Assembly (NCBI GenBank): GCA_000648925.1
Contig: JFHF01000001.1
Span: 1 to 64,000 of the forward strand
Source: Caballeronia jiangsuensis
GTDB taxonomy: Bacteria > Pseudomonadota > Gammaproteobacteria > Burkholderiales > Burkholderiaceae
Direction of reading: 5' to 3'
DNA length: 64,000 nt
In this document: positions 53,217 through 62,544 of the stretch, piece after piece
Position numbering within the stretch: position 1 is the stretch's first letter
Layout: every line of letters begins with the position of its first letter
Notes under the pieces: model-generated
What the model was told of the DNA's origin: nothing
The model's input: only the letters and a program-made list of their open reading frames with translations
Databases searched by the model: none
Position numbers and translations under genes: made by a program

Positions 53217-54290
53217 ATGAACGCCCTCGAACACCAGCTCGATTATGTTTTCGCCGACACACTGCCCGAATCGGGCGGCGTCAAGGAAGTGGCGCCGGGC
53301 GTGTTCTGGTTGCGCATGCCGTTGCCGTTCGCGCTCGATCACATCAATCTCTGGCTGCTGCGCGACGAAATCGACGGCGTGAAGGGCTGGACCGTCGTCG
53401 ATTGCGGCATTTCGAGCGACACGATCCGCGCCAACTGGGAGCGCGTGTTCGACTCCGTGCTCGATGGCCTGCCGGTGCTGCGCGTGATCGTCACGCATTG
53501 CCATCCGGACCATCTGGGGCTCGCCGACTGGATCTGCAACGGCGGCGACAAAGAGCGCTGGAACGTGCGCCTGTGGATCTCGCTGGGCGAATACGCGATG
53601 GGCCGCGTGATGGCCGCGGGCGACGGTTCCAACGCAGGCGGCGAGCGCGCGGCGGCGCATTTCGCGGCGCACGGTCTGACCGACGAAGCCTCGCTCGACG
53701 CCCTGCGCAAGCGCGACAGCTATTACCCGACGCTCGTGCCGTCGATTCCCGCGGAATACCGGCGCATCCGCAACGGCGATGTCATTCGTATCGGCACGCG
53801 CAATTGGGAAGTGGTGGCGGGCTACGGCCATTCGCCGGAGCACAGCGCGCTCTTCTGCGCGGCCGACAAGTTGCTCATTTCCGGCGACATGGTGTTGCCG
53901 CGCATCTCGACGAACGTGTCCGTGTTCGCGGTCGAGCCGGAAGGCAATCCGCTCGCGTTGTATCTGGAATCGCTCGGCCGCTATGAAACGATGCCCGCCG
54001 ATACGTTCGCGCTGCCGTCGCACGGCAAGCCGTTTCGCGGCGTGCAGACGCGCATCGGGCAATTGCGCGAGCATCATCGCGCGCGGCTGGCGGAGGTGCG
54101 CGAGGCGTGCGCCGCGAAACCGTGCAGCGCCGCCGATATCGTGCCGATCATGTTCAAGCGCAAGCTCGACATTCATCAGATGACATTCGCGCTCGGCGAA
54201 GCGCTCGCGCATCTGAACCTGCTCTGGCTCGATGGAACGTTGAAGCGTCAGACCGGCGATGATGGCGTGATCCGCTTCACGCCGGCCTGA
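53217..54290 (+). CDS. MBL-fold metallohydrolase
   Basis: A 357-residue metallo-beta-lactamase-fold protein. The metal motif is VTHCHPDHLGLAD (about 98-110), then GYGHSPEHSALF with the next His, LISGDMVLPRIS with the bridging Asp, and the LPSHGKPFRG His. A C-terminal helical region (about 270-357) adds a domain seen in acyl-CoA thioesterase-like relatives. Its promoter overlaps a LiuR-like operator, so a role in acyl-CoA or branched-chain acid breakdown is plausible but inferred. GGAGG precedes the ATG. Confidence 0.85.
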   Translation: MNALEHQLDYVFADTLPESGGVKEVAPGVFWLRMPLPFALDHINLWLLRDEIDGVKGWTVVDCGISSDTIRANWERVFDSVLDGLPVLRVIVTHCHPDHLGLADWICNGGDKERWNVRLWISLGEYAMGRVMAAGDGSNAGGERAAAHFAAHGLTDEASLDALRKRDSYYPTLVPSIPAEYRRIRNGDVIRIGTRNWEVVAGYGHSPEHSALFCAADKLLISGDMVLPRISTNVSVFAVEPEGNPLALYLESLGRYETMPADTFALPSHGKPFRGVQTRIGQLREHHRARLAEVREACAAKPCSAADIVPIMFKRKLDIHQMTFALGEALAHLNLLWLDGTLKRQTGDDGVIRFTPA

Positions 54291-54296
54291 CAATAT

Positions 54297-55892
54297 TTAC
54301 TGCACCGAAACGCCGCCGAAGTTCACGCGCCCGAACGGACTCACGTTATAGCCGCTGACATTCGCACGCGTGAGCGCGGCGGCCGTCGGATACACGAGCG
54401 GAATCCACAGCGCCTGATCGTGGATGATCTTCTGCGCATCGACATACGCCTTCGTGCGCTGCGCGACATCGGCTGTCGATTTGCCGTCGGCGATGAGTTT
54501 GTCGAGCTGGCTGTCGCAATAGCGCGCGAAGTTGATGCCCGACTTCACCGCGTTGCAACTGAAGAGCGGCGACATGTAGTTGTCCGGGTCGCCGTTATCG
54601 CCGGCCCAGCCCATGAACAGCATGGCGTGCTGACCTTGTTTCGCTTCCTTGATCAGTTCGCCCCACTCGATCACTTTCACCTGCGCCTTCACGCCGATCT
54701 TCGCGAGGTCCGCCTGCAGCAGTTCGGCGCCGGCTTTCGGATTCGGATTCAGCACGCTGCCGTTCGGACGCACCCAGATCGTCGTGTCGAAACCGTTCGG
54801 GAAGCCCGCGTCGGCGAGCAGCTTCTTCGCATCGGCGGATGAATACTTGTACGCCGTGACGTTCTTGTCGTAGCTCCACGTATTCGGCGGATACGGATTC
54901 ACCGCGGGCGTGGCCGTGTTGTCGAACACGGTCTTCATGTACGTCGTGCGATCGAAAGCCATGTTGATCGCCTGACGCACCTTCGGATTATCGAGCGGCT
55001 TCTTCTGCGTATTGAGCGCGACGAACGCCGTCATGAACGCGGGCGCCTCGCTCACTTTCAGCGACTTGTCCTTCTTCGCGTCGAGCACGTCCTGCGGCTT
55101 CGGCGACAGCGCGATCTGGCATTCGCCCGCCTTGATCTTCTGCGCGCGCACGGACGCATCCGGCGTGATCGCGTAGATCAGGCGGTCGATCTTCGGCTTC
55201 GGGCCCCAGTACGCCGGATTGACGTCGTAGCGGATCACCGAATCCTTCGTATAGCTTTTCAGCACGAACGGCCCGGTGCCGATGGGCTTGCTGTTCAGAT
55301 CGTTTTGCTGGTTCGCCTTCAGCAGCTTGTCGGCGTACTCGGACGAGTAGATCGAGGCGAATCCCATCGTGAGGATCGGCACGAAGGTCGCGTTCGGCTC
55401 GTTGAGCTCGAATTTCACGGTGTGGTCATCGACTTTCGATACGGCCTTGATGAGCTTCACGAGGCCCATCGACTGCGCGTGCGGAAAGCCGCTCGCGCCC
55501 GCGACCTTGTGCCAGGGATTGCTGTCCGACAACATGCGTTCGAACGTGAAGACGACGTCGTCGGCGGTGAGCGGACGCGTGGGCTTGAAGTAGTCGGTCG
55601 TCTGAAACTGAACGTTCGGACGCAGATGGAAGGTATAGGTCAGGCCGTCGCTGCTCACGTCCCACTTTTCCGCGAGCGAGGGCGCGACCTTCTTCGCGGC
55701 TTCGTCGTAGGAGACGAGCGTATTGAAGATGACATCCGCCGACGCATTGGTCGTCACGAGCGAATTGAATTGCACGACGTCGAAGCCATCCGGGCTCGAT
55801 TCGGTGCAGACGGTAAGCGGCTTGGACAGCGCGAGCATCGGCGTGGCGAAGCATGCCACTGCGGCGGCTGCGGCAAAAAATTTCAGGCGCAT
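54297..55892 (-). CDS. ABC transporter peptide-binding protein (DppA-like)
   Basis: A 531-residue periplasmic substrate-binding protein of family 5. The signal peptide is at 1-23 (FFAAAAAVACFATPMLALS). The SBP_bac_5 domain has NTLVSYDEAAKKVAPSLAEK and DGLTYTFHLRPNVQF near the start and KVRQAINMAFDR in the middle. It most resembles dipeptide/haem-binding DppA. No permease or ATPase genes lie next to it, so it either serves a transporter encoded elsewhere or has been separated. It ends 6 bases from the convergent MBL gene. Confidence 0.9.
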   Translation of the reverse strand: MRLKFFAAAAAVACFATPMLALSKPLTVCTESSPDGFDVVQFNSLVTTNASADVIFNTLVSYDEAAKKVAPSLAEKWDVSSDGLTYTFHLRPNVQFQTTDYFKPTRPLTADDVVFTFERMLSDSNPWHKVAGASGFPHAQSMGLVKLIKAVSKVDDHTVKFELNEPNATFVPILTMGFASIYSSEYADKLLKANQQNDLNSKPIGTGPFVLKSYTKDSVIRYDVNPAYWGPKPKIDRLIYAITPDASVRAQKIKAGECQIALSPKPQDVLDAKKDKSLKVSEAPAFMTAFVALNTQKKPLDNPKVRQAINMAFDRTTYMKTVFDNTATPAVNPYPPNTWSYDKNVTAYKYSSADAKKLLADAGFPNGFDTTIWVRPNGSVLNPNPKAGAELLQADLAKIGVKAQVKVIEWGELIKEAKQGQHAMLFMGWAGDNGDPDNYMSPLFSCNAVKSGINFARYCDSQLDKLIADGKSTADVAQRTKAYVDAQKIIHDQALWIPLVYPTAAALTRANVSGYNVSPFGRVNFGGVSVQ

Positions 55893-56081
55893 GAGATCTC
55901 CCGATCTTCATTTTTGTTCGTGGATGAGCATGGCGCGCACGCAGCAAGCGACGCGCCCGGCGCGGCTAGATTAGCGAATGCATCGTGCGCCGACAACGAT
56001 TCGATCGGCATACGCATATTCATGACATTTCTCCGCCGCACATGCGCGGCTTGCCCAAACCGGGCGCAGCAGGCTAAACTT

Positions 56082-56221
56082 GCGCCGTCTTTGGGGAGTA
56101 GCCTTCCTTCGTGCGCGAAGGAGAACGCGTCAACATCCTCGGCCCTGCTGCCGTGGCGCGTTCGACCGGAACGGTTTGGCGAGACCATCGATGCGCTATG
56201 TCGTTCTTGGTCGGACGGCGC
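56082..56221 (+). promoter_or_regulatory. yybP-ykoY manganese riboswitch aptamer
   Basis: The conserved core CTTTGGGGAGTAGCC lies at 56089-56103, followed by a hairpin CCTTC/GAAGG, the conserved GTCAACAT (56129-56136) and the GGCGAGACC loop (56178-56186). GCGCCGTC (56082-56089) and GACGGCGC (56214-56221) pair perfectly to close the outer helix. These are the hallmarks of the yybP-ykoY family, which senses Mn2+. The expression platform should lie in the 120 bases to the antiporter ATG; CGCAT/ATGCG (56317-56332) forms a hairpin next to the AGG ribosome site. Confidence 0.9.
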
Positions 56222-56341
56222 GTGGCGCATCGTGGTTCGCTTGACGTCCGGCCGTGGAATCATCGTGTCCCCACAACTACAACATCCCTGTCTCCCGCGC
56301 ACGCTTGCGCGCCTGTCGCATGTTTCGATGCGAGGTGCCGC

Positions 56342-57352
56342 ATGACGATGCTCTTCCTCGAACTCGCGTTGATGCTCGCGATCATTCTGGTCGCCTCGGA
56401 GCTTTTCACGAATGCGCTCGAACATCTCGGCGAACGGCTCGGCATTTCCGAAGGCGTGACCGGATCGCTGTTCGCGGCGGTCGGCACGGCGTTGCCTGAG
56501 ACGACGGTGCCTATCATCGCATTGCTCGGCGGTACATCGAGCCGTGCGGTCAATGAAGAGATCGGCGTCGGCGCGATTCTCGGCGCGCCGCTCATGCTCG
56601 CGACGCTTTCCACTTGCCTGATGACGGTCGCGATTCTCAAGTCGCGCGGCTTGCGTGGACGGATCATGCCGGAGCGCAGCGGCTTCACGCGCGATCTCAA
56701 CTTCTTCCTGTGCGCGTTCCTGATCGCGTGCGCCGCGATGTTCGTGCCGCATCATGCGTGGCAGGTGCGGGCGCTGTTTGCGGCCGGTCTGGTCGGGGTC
56801 TATGTGGTCTATGTGATTTCGACGTTCAGGGCTTCGGCGAAGCTCGTCGAGGGCGGACACGGGACGGAAGCGCCCGAGGCTCTGTTCGCGTCGCGCCTCG
56901 GTTTGAAGACGTCGCTCGGCACGATCATGCTGCAGTTTCTCGTCGGCATCGTGTTGCTCGTCGGCGGCGCGAAGGGATTCATTCACGGCGTCGAGGGCGT
57001 GTCGCATGCGCTGGGGATTTCAGCGCTGCTGCTGTCGCTCATCATTATTCCGATCGCCACGGAATTGCCCGAGAAGGTGAACAGCATCATGTGGGCGCGC
57101 AGAGGGAAGGACACGCTCGCGTTCGGCAACATCACCGGGGCGATGGTGTTTCAAGGGACGTTGCTGCCAGGAATCGGCATCATGTTGACGCCGTGGGAGC
57201 CGCGAATCGAAGTGCTGACCGGCGTGCTGATCACGCTCGCGGCGGCGGCGTGGCTGCGGTTCAACGCGAAGGATAATGGCGTCGTGCTGTGGGCGCTGCT
57301 CGGGAATGGCGTGCTGTACGCGGCGTATCTCGCGTTGACGCTCGGGCGCTGA
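56342..57352 (+). CDS. CaCA-family cation antiporter under Mn2+ riboswitch control
   Basis: A 336-residue inner-membrane protein of the Ca2+/cation antiporter superfamily. It has about ten membrane segments and two alpha-repeats. The first carries GTALPETTVPIIALLGG and GVGAILGAPLMLATLS; the second carries IPIATELPEKVNSIMWA and FGNITGAMVFQGTLLP. The acidic residues in each repeat (PET and PEK) form the ion site. Homologues are called Na+/Ca2+ exchangers, but the Mn2+ riboswitch in its leader argues for manganese export. ATG at 56342 was chosen over an upstream in-frame stretch that lies inside the riboswitch and cannot be coding. Confidence 0.87.
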   Translation: MTMLFLELALMLAIILVASELFTNALEHLGERLGISEGVTGSLFAAVGTALPETTVPIIALLGGTSSRAVNEEIGVGAILGAPLMLATLSTCLMTVAILKSRGLRGRIMPERSGFTRDLNFFLCAFLIACAAMFVPHHAWQVRALFAAGLVGVYVVYVISTFRASAKLVEGGHGTEAPEALFASRLGLKTSLGTIMLQFLVGIVLLVGGAKGFIHGVEGVSHALGISALLLSLIIIPIATELPEKVNSIMWARRGKDTLAFGNITGAMVFQGTLLPGIGIMLTPWEPRIEVLTGVLITLAAAAWLRFNAKDNGVVLWALLGNGVLYAAYLALTLGR

Positions 57353-57362
57353 GAAATAAGAA

Positions 57363-57382
57363 ATGCCCGCCGAAGCGGGCAT
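57363..57382 (-). terminator. Intrinsic terminator for the fliD-fliT transcript
   Basis: ATGCCCGC (57363-57370) pairs with GCGGGCAT (57375-57382). On the minus strand the loop is TTCG and TTTCTTATTT follows. It may also slow plus-strand transcription from the antiporter. Confidence 0.75.
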
Positions 57383-57463
57383 CAAGAGCGAAGCAGCGCG
57401 CCGGACATCGGCGCGTTGTTCTTGTTGTTCTTAGAAGTGTTATCGGCGCGGAAAAAGAAAACT

Positions 57464-57763
57464 TTAGAACCGCGCTGCCTGTTGATACCGGCTCGCGGCC
57501 TTCGCTCCGTCCATCGATCGGCGATAAGTCTCCGAAAGCGCCGTTTGCGCCATGTGGGCACGCGCGGCAACTGCATCGATGCTTGCCTGAATTTTGCGGA
57601 TGACGATGAGCGCATCCGCCGGTTGCTCGGCCTGCAGCGCCATCACGAGCGGCGCGCGCGCTTGTGCAAGCTCGGCCGCATGCGCCCAGTCGTCCTTGCC
57701 GACGGCTTCGTCGATCGCTTCGGTCAACGCCCAGGCGTTCTGAATCAATTCGTTCTGGTTCAT
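57464..57763 (-). CDS. fliT: FliT-like flagellar chaperone
   Basis: A 99-residue helical protein directly downstream of fliD (17-base gap). Its predicted three-helix composition, its size and its location fit FliT, which binds the filament cap protein FliD and regulates flagellar gene expression. Sequence conservation in FliT is low, so position is the main evidence. No fliS gene is seen in this cluster. Confidence 0.72.
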   Translation of the reverse strand: MNQNELIQNAWALTEAIDEAVGKDDWAHAAELAQARAPLVMALQAEQPADALIVIRKIQASIDAVAARAHMAQTALSETYRRSMDGAKAASRYQQAARF

Positions 57764-57780
57764 GGTCCGGTGCCTTCCCG

Positions 57781-59307
57781 TTACTTCGAGTTCGTAGCCA
57801 GCGCGCCCGCGCTGTTGGTGCCGCCGAAGAGCGCGGTCAGATAGCTCGATTGCGTGGCCATCGACGACATCAGCGAGTTGAGCGCCGTGAACTGGGCGTT
57901 ATACGCCGTCGTCAGTTGCTGCGTGTACGAGGTGAGCTGCGTCTGTTGATCCGCGATGCTCGTCAGGTCGTCGTTGAGCGCGCTCGTGCGCGTGTCGATG
58001 ATGCCGCCCGTTTGCAGAAACGCCGTGAGGCTCGTGTTCAGTTGCGCGGCGACGCCGTCGGTCGAATTGAAGAGCGAAGCGACGGTGCCCGAATTGTTCG
58101 TCAGCGCGGCGGTGAGCGCGTCTTCGTCCGTGCTGAGCGATCCGTCCGGCTGCAACGTGATGCCGATCGACGCGAGGTTCACCTTGCCCGTGCCCGCGCC
58201 GATGCCCTTGCTGATCGTGCTCGCGAGCGTGTTCTTGATCGTGTTCATCATCGAGTCGCCGAGCAGCGCGCCTTGCGAGCTGGCCGTCGAATCAAACGAG
58301 GTGAGGGATGCCGCCGTGCTGATGAAGTTGTTGTAAGCCGTCACGAACGAGTCGATGGCCGTCTTCTGGCCGCTGACATCCTGGCCGATCGTGAGCGTCT
58401 GCGTCGTGCCGACCGAGTCCGCCGTGATCGTCATCGAGACGCCCGTGACCGCTTCCTTGATCGTATTGCTCGCGCTCGTGACCGGCGTGCCCGCGACGGT
58501 CAGATGCGAGTCCACGCCCGAGCTCGACTGCGCCCAGCCGTTCGCGCCGTCGATCGTCGTGTGCTCGGCAACGGTAATGGTCTTCGTCGAATCGTTCGGA
58601 TCGGGGTCGGTCGTCGTGGTCGACGATTTGACCGCGAGCTTGTTGATCGCCGAGCTGCTGTCATCCGCGTTGACGGTGACGTTGATGGCGTTGGCGAGTC
58701 CCGTCGACGTGGAGCGCAGCACGAGGTGCGCGCCGTCCGAACCGTTGACGATGGTCGCCGAAACGCCGGGATTGTCGGACGCCGAATTGATCGCCGACAC
58801 GATGCCCGAGAGCGTGTTGTTGGTGTCGTCGAGCTTGATGGTGCTCGTCTTGTCGCCGACCTTCAGCGTGATCGAGCCGGTGCCGAGCTTGTCGGTCGAC
58901 GAGAACACGCCGGACGTGAGCGATTGCGCCGACGCGACATTCGTCACCTTCACCGCGTAGCTGCCCGCGACCGCGGTGGTGTCGGCGCTGCCCGTGAGGC
59001 CCTTGCCGTCGGCGGTGGCGGTGAACGAGCCGAGCGTCTTGCCGTTGGCCAGATTCGTGATCGAGCTCTGTAGCAGCGAGAGCACGGACTTGAGCGTGCC
59101 GATCGCGGTGAGCTGCGTGTTGTCGGCCGTTTTCTTGTTGTTGAGCGCGTCGGTCTGTCCCGCGACCTTCGCGTTGACGATCGCGGTGACGAGCGAGTTC
59201 ACGTCCATCGTCGAGTTCGTGGAACCGCTGATGATCGACTGCGCGGCCTGCTGGACGGCGCTCGTCGGATCGACAGTGGAACCCGTTGACGTGGCTACGG
59301 TGGTCAT
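57781..59307 (-). CDS. fliD: Flagellar filament capping protein FliD (HAP2)
   Basis: A 508-residue cap protein that promotes flagellin polymerisation at the filament tip. The N-terminal domain has the SGSTNSTMDVNSLVTAIVNA block. The middle contains the D2/D3 beta domains, and the C-terminus a coiled coil with repeated Gln/Thr (DQQTQLTSYTQQLTTAYNAQ) before the final MATQSSYLTALF. No cysteines, as is usual for secreted flagellar proteins. It lies between fliC and fliT on the same strand, 188 bases after fliC; I could not find a sigma-28 site of its own. Confidence 0.92.
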   Translation of the reverse strand: MTTVATSTGSTVDPTSAVQQAAQSIISGSTNSTMDVNSLVTAIVNAKVAGQTDALNNKKTADNTQLTAIGTLKSVLSLLQSSITNLANGKTLGSFTATADGKGLTGSADTTAVAGSYAVKVTNVASAQSLTSGVFSSTDKLGTGSITLKVGDKTSTIKLDDTNNTLSGIVSAINSASDNPGVSATIVNGSDGAHLVLRSTSTGLANAINVTVNADDSSSAINKLAVKSSTTTTDPDPNDSTKTITVAEHTTIDGANGWAQSSSGVDSHLTVAGTPVTSASNTIKEAVTGVSMTITADSVGTTQTLTIGQDVSGQKTAIDSFVTAYNNFISTAASLTSFDSTASSQGALLGDSMMNTIKNTLASTISKGIGAGTGKVNLASIGITLQPDGSLSTDEDALTAALTNNSGTVASLFNSTDGVAAQLNTSLTAFLQTGGIIDTRTSALNDDLTSIADQQTQLTSYTQQLTTAYNAQFTALNSLMSSMATQSSYLTALFGGTNSAGALATNSK

Positions 59308-59442
59308 GTGTACTCCGGTCGTTTTCGCTTCGCGATCGTTGGAAATTGGGCGGGAGGCGTCATCTCCCGGAAATGCGCACAGGGAGACGAGCTCCCGGTG
59401 CGCTGACTGCTTGTGCTTCTTTGCTGCGATGTTCTGTTACAT

Positions 59443-59474
59443 CCGGCGCGCATTGTACTGATGACGCGCGCCGG
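59443..59474. repeat. Inverted repeat between fliC and fliD
   Basis: CCGGCGCGC (59443-59451) and GCGCGCCGG (59466-59474) are perfect 9-base arms with a 14-base loop, 22 bases past the fliC stop. No U-tract follows on the minus strand, so it may only attenuate or protect the fliC mRNA. Confidence 0.45.
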
Positions 59475-59495
59475 TTACAGCGTCGGCGATGATGC

Positions 59496-61004
59496 TTAGC
59501 CGAGGAGCTTCAGAACCTGCTGGGGCATCGAGTTCGCTTGAGCCAGCACCGAGATACCAGCTTGTTGCAGCACTTGAGCCTTCGACAGGTTCGCGGTTTC
59601 CTGCGCGAAGTTCGCGTCGGTGATCTGCGACTGAGCCGACGACAGGTTGGTCGACTGTTGCGTCTGCGTCGCTGCGATCGACGAGAAGCGGTTCTGTGCA
59701 GCGCCCAGACCTGCCTGGATGCTGTTCACCGCGTTCAGCGCGTTGTCGATCGATTCGATCGCGACGTTCGCGCCGTTCGCCGTCGTCAGGTCGATGCTCG
59801 ACACGGCAACCGGATTGTTGGTCGCGTTCGCCGTTGCGATCGCTGCGCGGCTGGCCAGTTCGTTGGTCGTGCCGAAGCCGGTCGGAGTGGTGGCGCCGAG
59901 AGCGCCGGCCGCGGTGAAGGCGAGCGTCGAGCCGGCGCCAGCCGTGCCCGGCGTGACCGTGAACAGCGAAGCTGCGCCGCTCGAGAGCGCGTTGCCGCTC
60001 TGGTCGGTGAACTTGAAGCCGCCGCTACCGTCCGCGAGAACGTTGATCGACGTGATCGCGGCGGATGCGCCGGTTGCTGCCGTACCGTCCGCGTTCAGCG
60101 CGACGCCGGAGATCGTGCCGAGGTTCTGGTTCGCCGTCGCATACGTGCCGGTGCCGGTCGCGCCGTTCGTCGAGCTGATCGTGCCGAGAGCCGTTGCGGC
60201 AGTGCCCTGAGCCGTCGCTTGAACCGTCTTCGCGAACGCGCCCGAGCCCGACAGCGTCAGCGGCTTCGGATTCGTCGTCGAACCGGCCGTGCTCGAACCG
60301 AACAGCGACGTCGTCACGCTCGACGACAGCGCCTGGTTGTTCTGGTCGGTGAACGAGAAGCCGCCGTTGCCGTCAGCCAGCACGTTGATCGACGTGATCG
60401 CCGGGGTCGTGCCTGCGGAAGCCGCCGAGCCGGTGCTGGTCAGGCTGATGCCGCTGATCGTCGAGATCGTCGTGCCCTTTTGCGGCACGCCGCCGCCGAG
60501 CTGAGCAGCCGAGACGCCCTTGCTCAGGTCGATGCTGATCGTCTGACCGACGTTCGCGCCGACCTGGAAGCTGACCTGGCCAGCCGAACCGTCGAGCACG
60601 TTGGTGCCGTTGTACGTGGTTTGCGAAGCGATACGGTTAACTTCAGCGATACGTTGCGTCACTTCCTTCTGCAGTGCTGCCTGGTCGGTCGACGAGAGCG
60701 AGCCGCTCGAAGCCTGCACGGCCAGCTGACGGATACGCTGAAGGTTGTCCGTGATCTGGTTCAGGCCGCTCGATGCCGTCTGGGTCATCGACACGCCGTC
60801 GTTCGCGTTCGAAACGCCCTGGTTCAGGCCGTTGATCTGCGAGGTCATGCGCGAAGCAATCGCTTGACCGGCGGCATCGTCAGCAGCGCTGTTGATGCGC
60901 TTGCCCGACGACAGGCGGGTGATGGCCGACGACAGCGCGCTTTGCGTGTTGTTCAGGTTCTGCTGGGCAACCAGCGAGTTGATATTGCTATTGATACCGA
61001 TCAT
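59496..61004 (-). CDS. fliC: Flagellin
   Basis: A 502-residue filament subunit. Residues 1-140 (starting MIGINSNINSLVAQQNLN) and 405-502 (ending QQVLKLLG) are the conserved D0/D1 helical domains used for export and packing. The surface region (about 180-380) is poor in aromatics and contains two related copies, about 182-236 and 297-349, both with ITSINVLADG followed by GGFxFTDQ. No cysteine or tryptophan. It has its own sigma-28 promoter and a structured leader (CACCGAG/CTCGGTG, 61046-61079). Confidence 0.96.
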   Translation of the reverse strand: MIGINSNINSLVAQQNLNNTQSALSSAITRLSSGKRINSAADDAAGQAIASRMTSQINGLNQGVSNANDGVSMTQTASSGLNQITDNLQRIRQLAVQASSGSLSSTDQAALQKEVTQRIAEVNRIASQTTYNGTNVLDGSAGQVSFQVGANVGQTISIDLSKGVSAAQLGGGVPQKGTTISTISGISLTSTGSAASAGTTPAITSINVLADGNGGFSFTDQNNQALSSSVTTSLFGSSTAGSTTNPKPLTLSGSGAFAKTVQATAQGTAATALGTISSTNGATGTGTYATANQNLGTISGVALNADGTAATGASAAITSINVLADGSGGFKFTDQSGNALSSGAASLFTVTPGTAGAGSTLAFTAAGALGATTPTGFGTTNELASRAAIATANATNNPVAVSSIDLTTANGANVAIESIDNALNAVNSIQAGLGAAQNRFSSIAATQTQQSTNLSSAQSQITDANFAQETANLSKAQVLQQAGISVLAQANSMPQQVLKLLG

Positions 61005-61101
61005 TTTTTGCTCTCCTGGGAGACTTGGTCTGGCTTTGGCTTTGGCACCGAGTGTTGCCTGGCGGTCCTGCGCTCGGTGATAGCCGGCCGCCTACTTGTG
61101 G

Positions 61102-61128
61102 TTATCGGGCCCCTCGAAAAAAACTTAA
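61102..61128 (-). promoter_or_regulatory. Sigma-28 (FliA) promoter of fliC
   Basis: On the minus strand TTAA (61125-61128), 15 spacer bases and CCCGATAA (complement of 61102-61109) match TAAA-N15-GCCGATAA at 3 of 4 and 7 of 8 positions, about 100 bases ahead of the flagellin start. Confidence 0.75.
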
Positions 61129-61248
61129 GCCCTGCGCAAACGATTTGTGTAACGAATGCGCTCGTAAGCCTGCGAACGCTCGCCCAGCAAGGCGCCGGTT
61201 TCGCGCGTATGCTTTTCGATCCGTTCTTTTCGCGCATTCGGAGCACAC

Positions 61249-62199
61249 ATGCAGACACGCAGCATCGGCACATCGGACCTGAAGATCGCGCCGCTCGTCT
61301 TCGGCGGCAACGTATTCGGCTGGACTGCCAACGAGCGCACGTCGTTCTCGATCCTCGACGCGTTCGTCGACCACGGCCTGAATTTCATCGACACCGCAGA
61401 CGTCTATTCCGCCTGGGTCGAGGGGCATCAGGGCGGCGAATCGGAGACGATCATCGGCAAGTGGTTCAAGGAAAGCGGCAAGCGCCATAGGGTCGTGCTC
61501 GCGACGAAAGTCGGCAAGCTCGGCACGCGCGCCGGGCTGACGGCGGCGAACATCGCGGCGGCCGTCGACGATTCGCTGCGGCGTCTCAAGACCGATTACA
61601 TCGACGTCTATTTCTCGCATTACGACGACGAGAACACGCCGCTCGATCAGACGCTCGACGCGTATCAGAAGCTCATCAAGGCGGGGAAGGTGAGGGTGAT
61701 CGGCGCGTCGAACTACACGGGCGAGCGGCTCGACGCGGCGCTTGCGATCGCGAAGGAGTCGGGCCTGCCGGCGTATCAGATCCTTCAGCCGGAATACAAC
61801 CTCTACGATCGCGAAGGCTACGAAACCGGTCTGGAGCCGGTGGCGGAACAGCACAAGATCGCGGTCGTGCCGTACTACGGGCTCGCGAGCGGTTTTCTGT
61901 CGGGCAAGTACCGGTCGAAGGAAGATACGCGGCACAAGGCGCGCGGCTCGCGCGTCGAAAAATATCTGGACGCGCGCGGTTTCAGGATTCTCGATGCGCT
62001 CGACGAAGTCGCGAAACGCAACGACACGACGCCCGCGACGGTCGCGCTCGCATGGATGATCGCGCGCCCGAGCGTGACGGCGCCGATCGCCAGCGCCACA
62101 TCGGTCGCGCAACTCGAAAGCCTCGCCGCCGCGACGCGCCTGCAACTCGCCACCGAAGACATCCAGCTCCTCGACGAAGCCAGCGCGTGGCAGAAATAA
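61249..62199 (+). CDS. Aldo/keto reductase
   Basis: A 316-residue TIM-barrel NADPH reductase of the Tas/YghZ-like group. Catalytic residues are visible: Asp in FIDTADVYSAW with its Tyr, Lys in LATKVGKLG, and His in YFSHYDDENTPLDQTL. RVIGASNYTGERL and PYYGLASGFLSGKYR are typical of the family, and the APIASATS segment near the end binds the cofactor phosphate. Substrate unknown. Divergent from fliC over 244 bases; no partner genes. Confidence 0.92.
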   Translation: MQTRSIGTSDLKIAPLVFGGNVFGWTANERTSFSILDAFVDHGLNFIDTADVYSAWVEGHQGGESETIIGKWFKESGKRHRVVLATKVGKLGTRAGLTAANIAAAVDDSLRRLKTDYIDVYFSHYDDENTPLDQTLDAYQKLIKAGKVRVIGASNYTGERLDAALAIAKESGLPAYQILQPEYNLYDREGYETGLEPVAEQHKIAVVPYYGLASGFLSGKYRSKEDTRHKARGSRVEKYLDARGFRILDALDEVAKRNDTTPATVALAWMIARPSVTAPIASATSVAQLESLAAATRLQLATEDIQLLDEASAWQK

Positions 62200-62544
62200 A
62201 TCTGTTGCATCAATGGGTTGGATGGATCGGGGGAGTTGGCAGTGGTGCGGTGTTCTGGTAACATCGCGCCCGAATCGAGAAATGTGCCCGATTTCCTGCC
62301 TTCGTCGCTGAGAATGACAACGTCAACAAGCAGCGGCGAACGGCTCAGAAACGCGCGTTCGTGTGGTTCCTTCGAAAGCGCATGCCGCTTTGGCGGCTGA
62401 ATCCCAACGATCTCTTTTCCGGCCTCCGTGGCCGCTTTGCTCGTGTCCGCCGCGCCATTATGTCCGGCGGACGATCGGAGTGCCGGGGCGCGGCAGCTCT
62501 ATCGTCGCGCGCTTGAAAATACGTTTAGCAAACTCAGGATTTAC
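62200..62544. other. Intergenic region upstream of rpsU
   Basis: About 345 bases with no convincing gene. It should contain the rpsU promoter and leader; the last 40 bases are AT-rich. No specific element could be named. Confidence 0.5.

Noticed and set aside
56111..56341. N-terminal extension of 77 codons for the cation antiporter
   Set aside because: It lies in and after the riboswitch, has no membrane character and no homology-like features; the protein starts at 56342.
59443..59474. Rho-independent terminator after fliC
   Set aside because: The stem is perfect but no U-tract follows on the minus strand; listed only as an inverted repeat.
59538..61490. 650-codon plus-strand frame opposite flagellin
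   Set aside because: Low-complexity Arg-rich translation that mirrors the flagellin codons and runs through the fliC promoter; flagellin is unmistakable.
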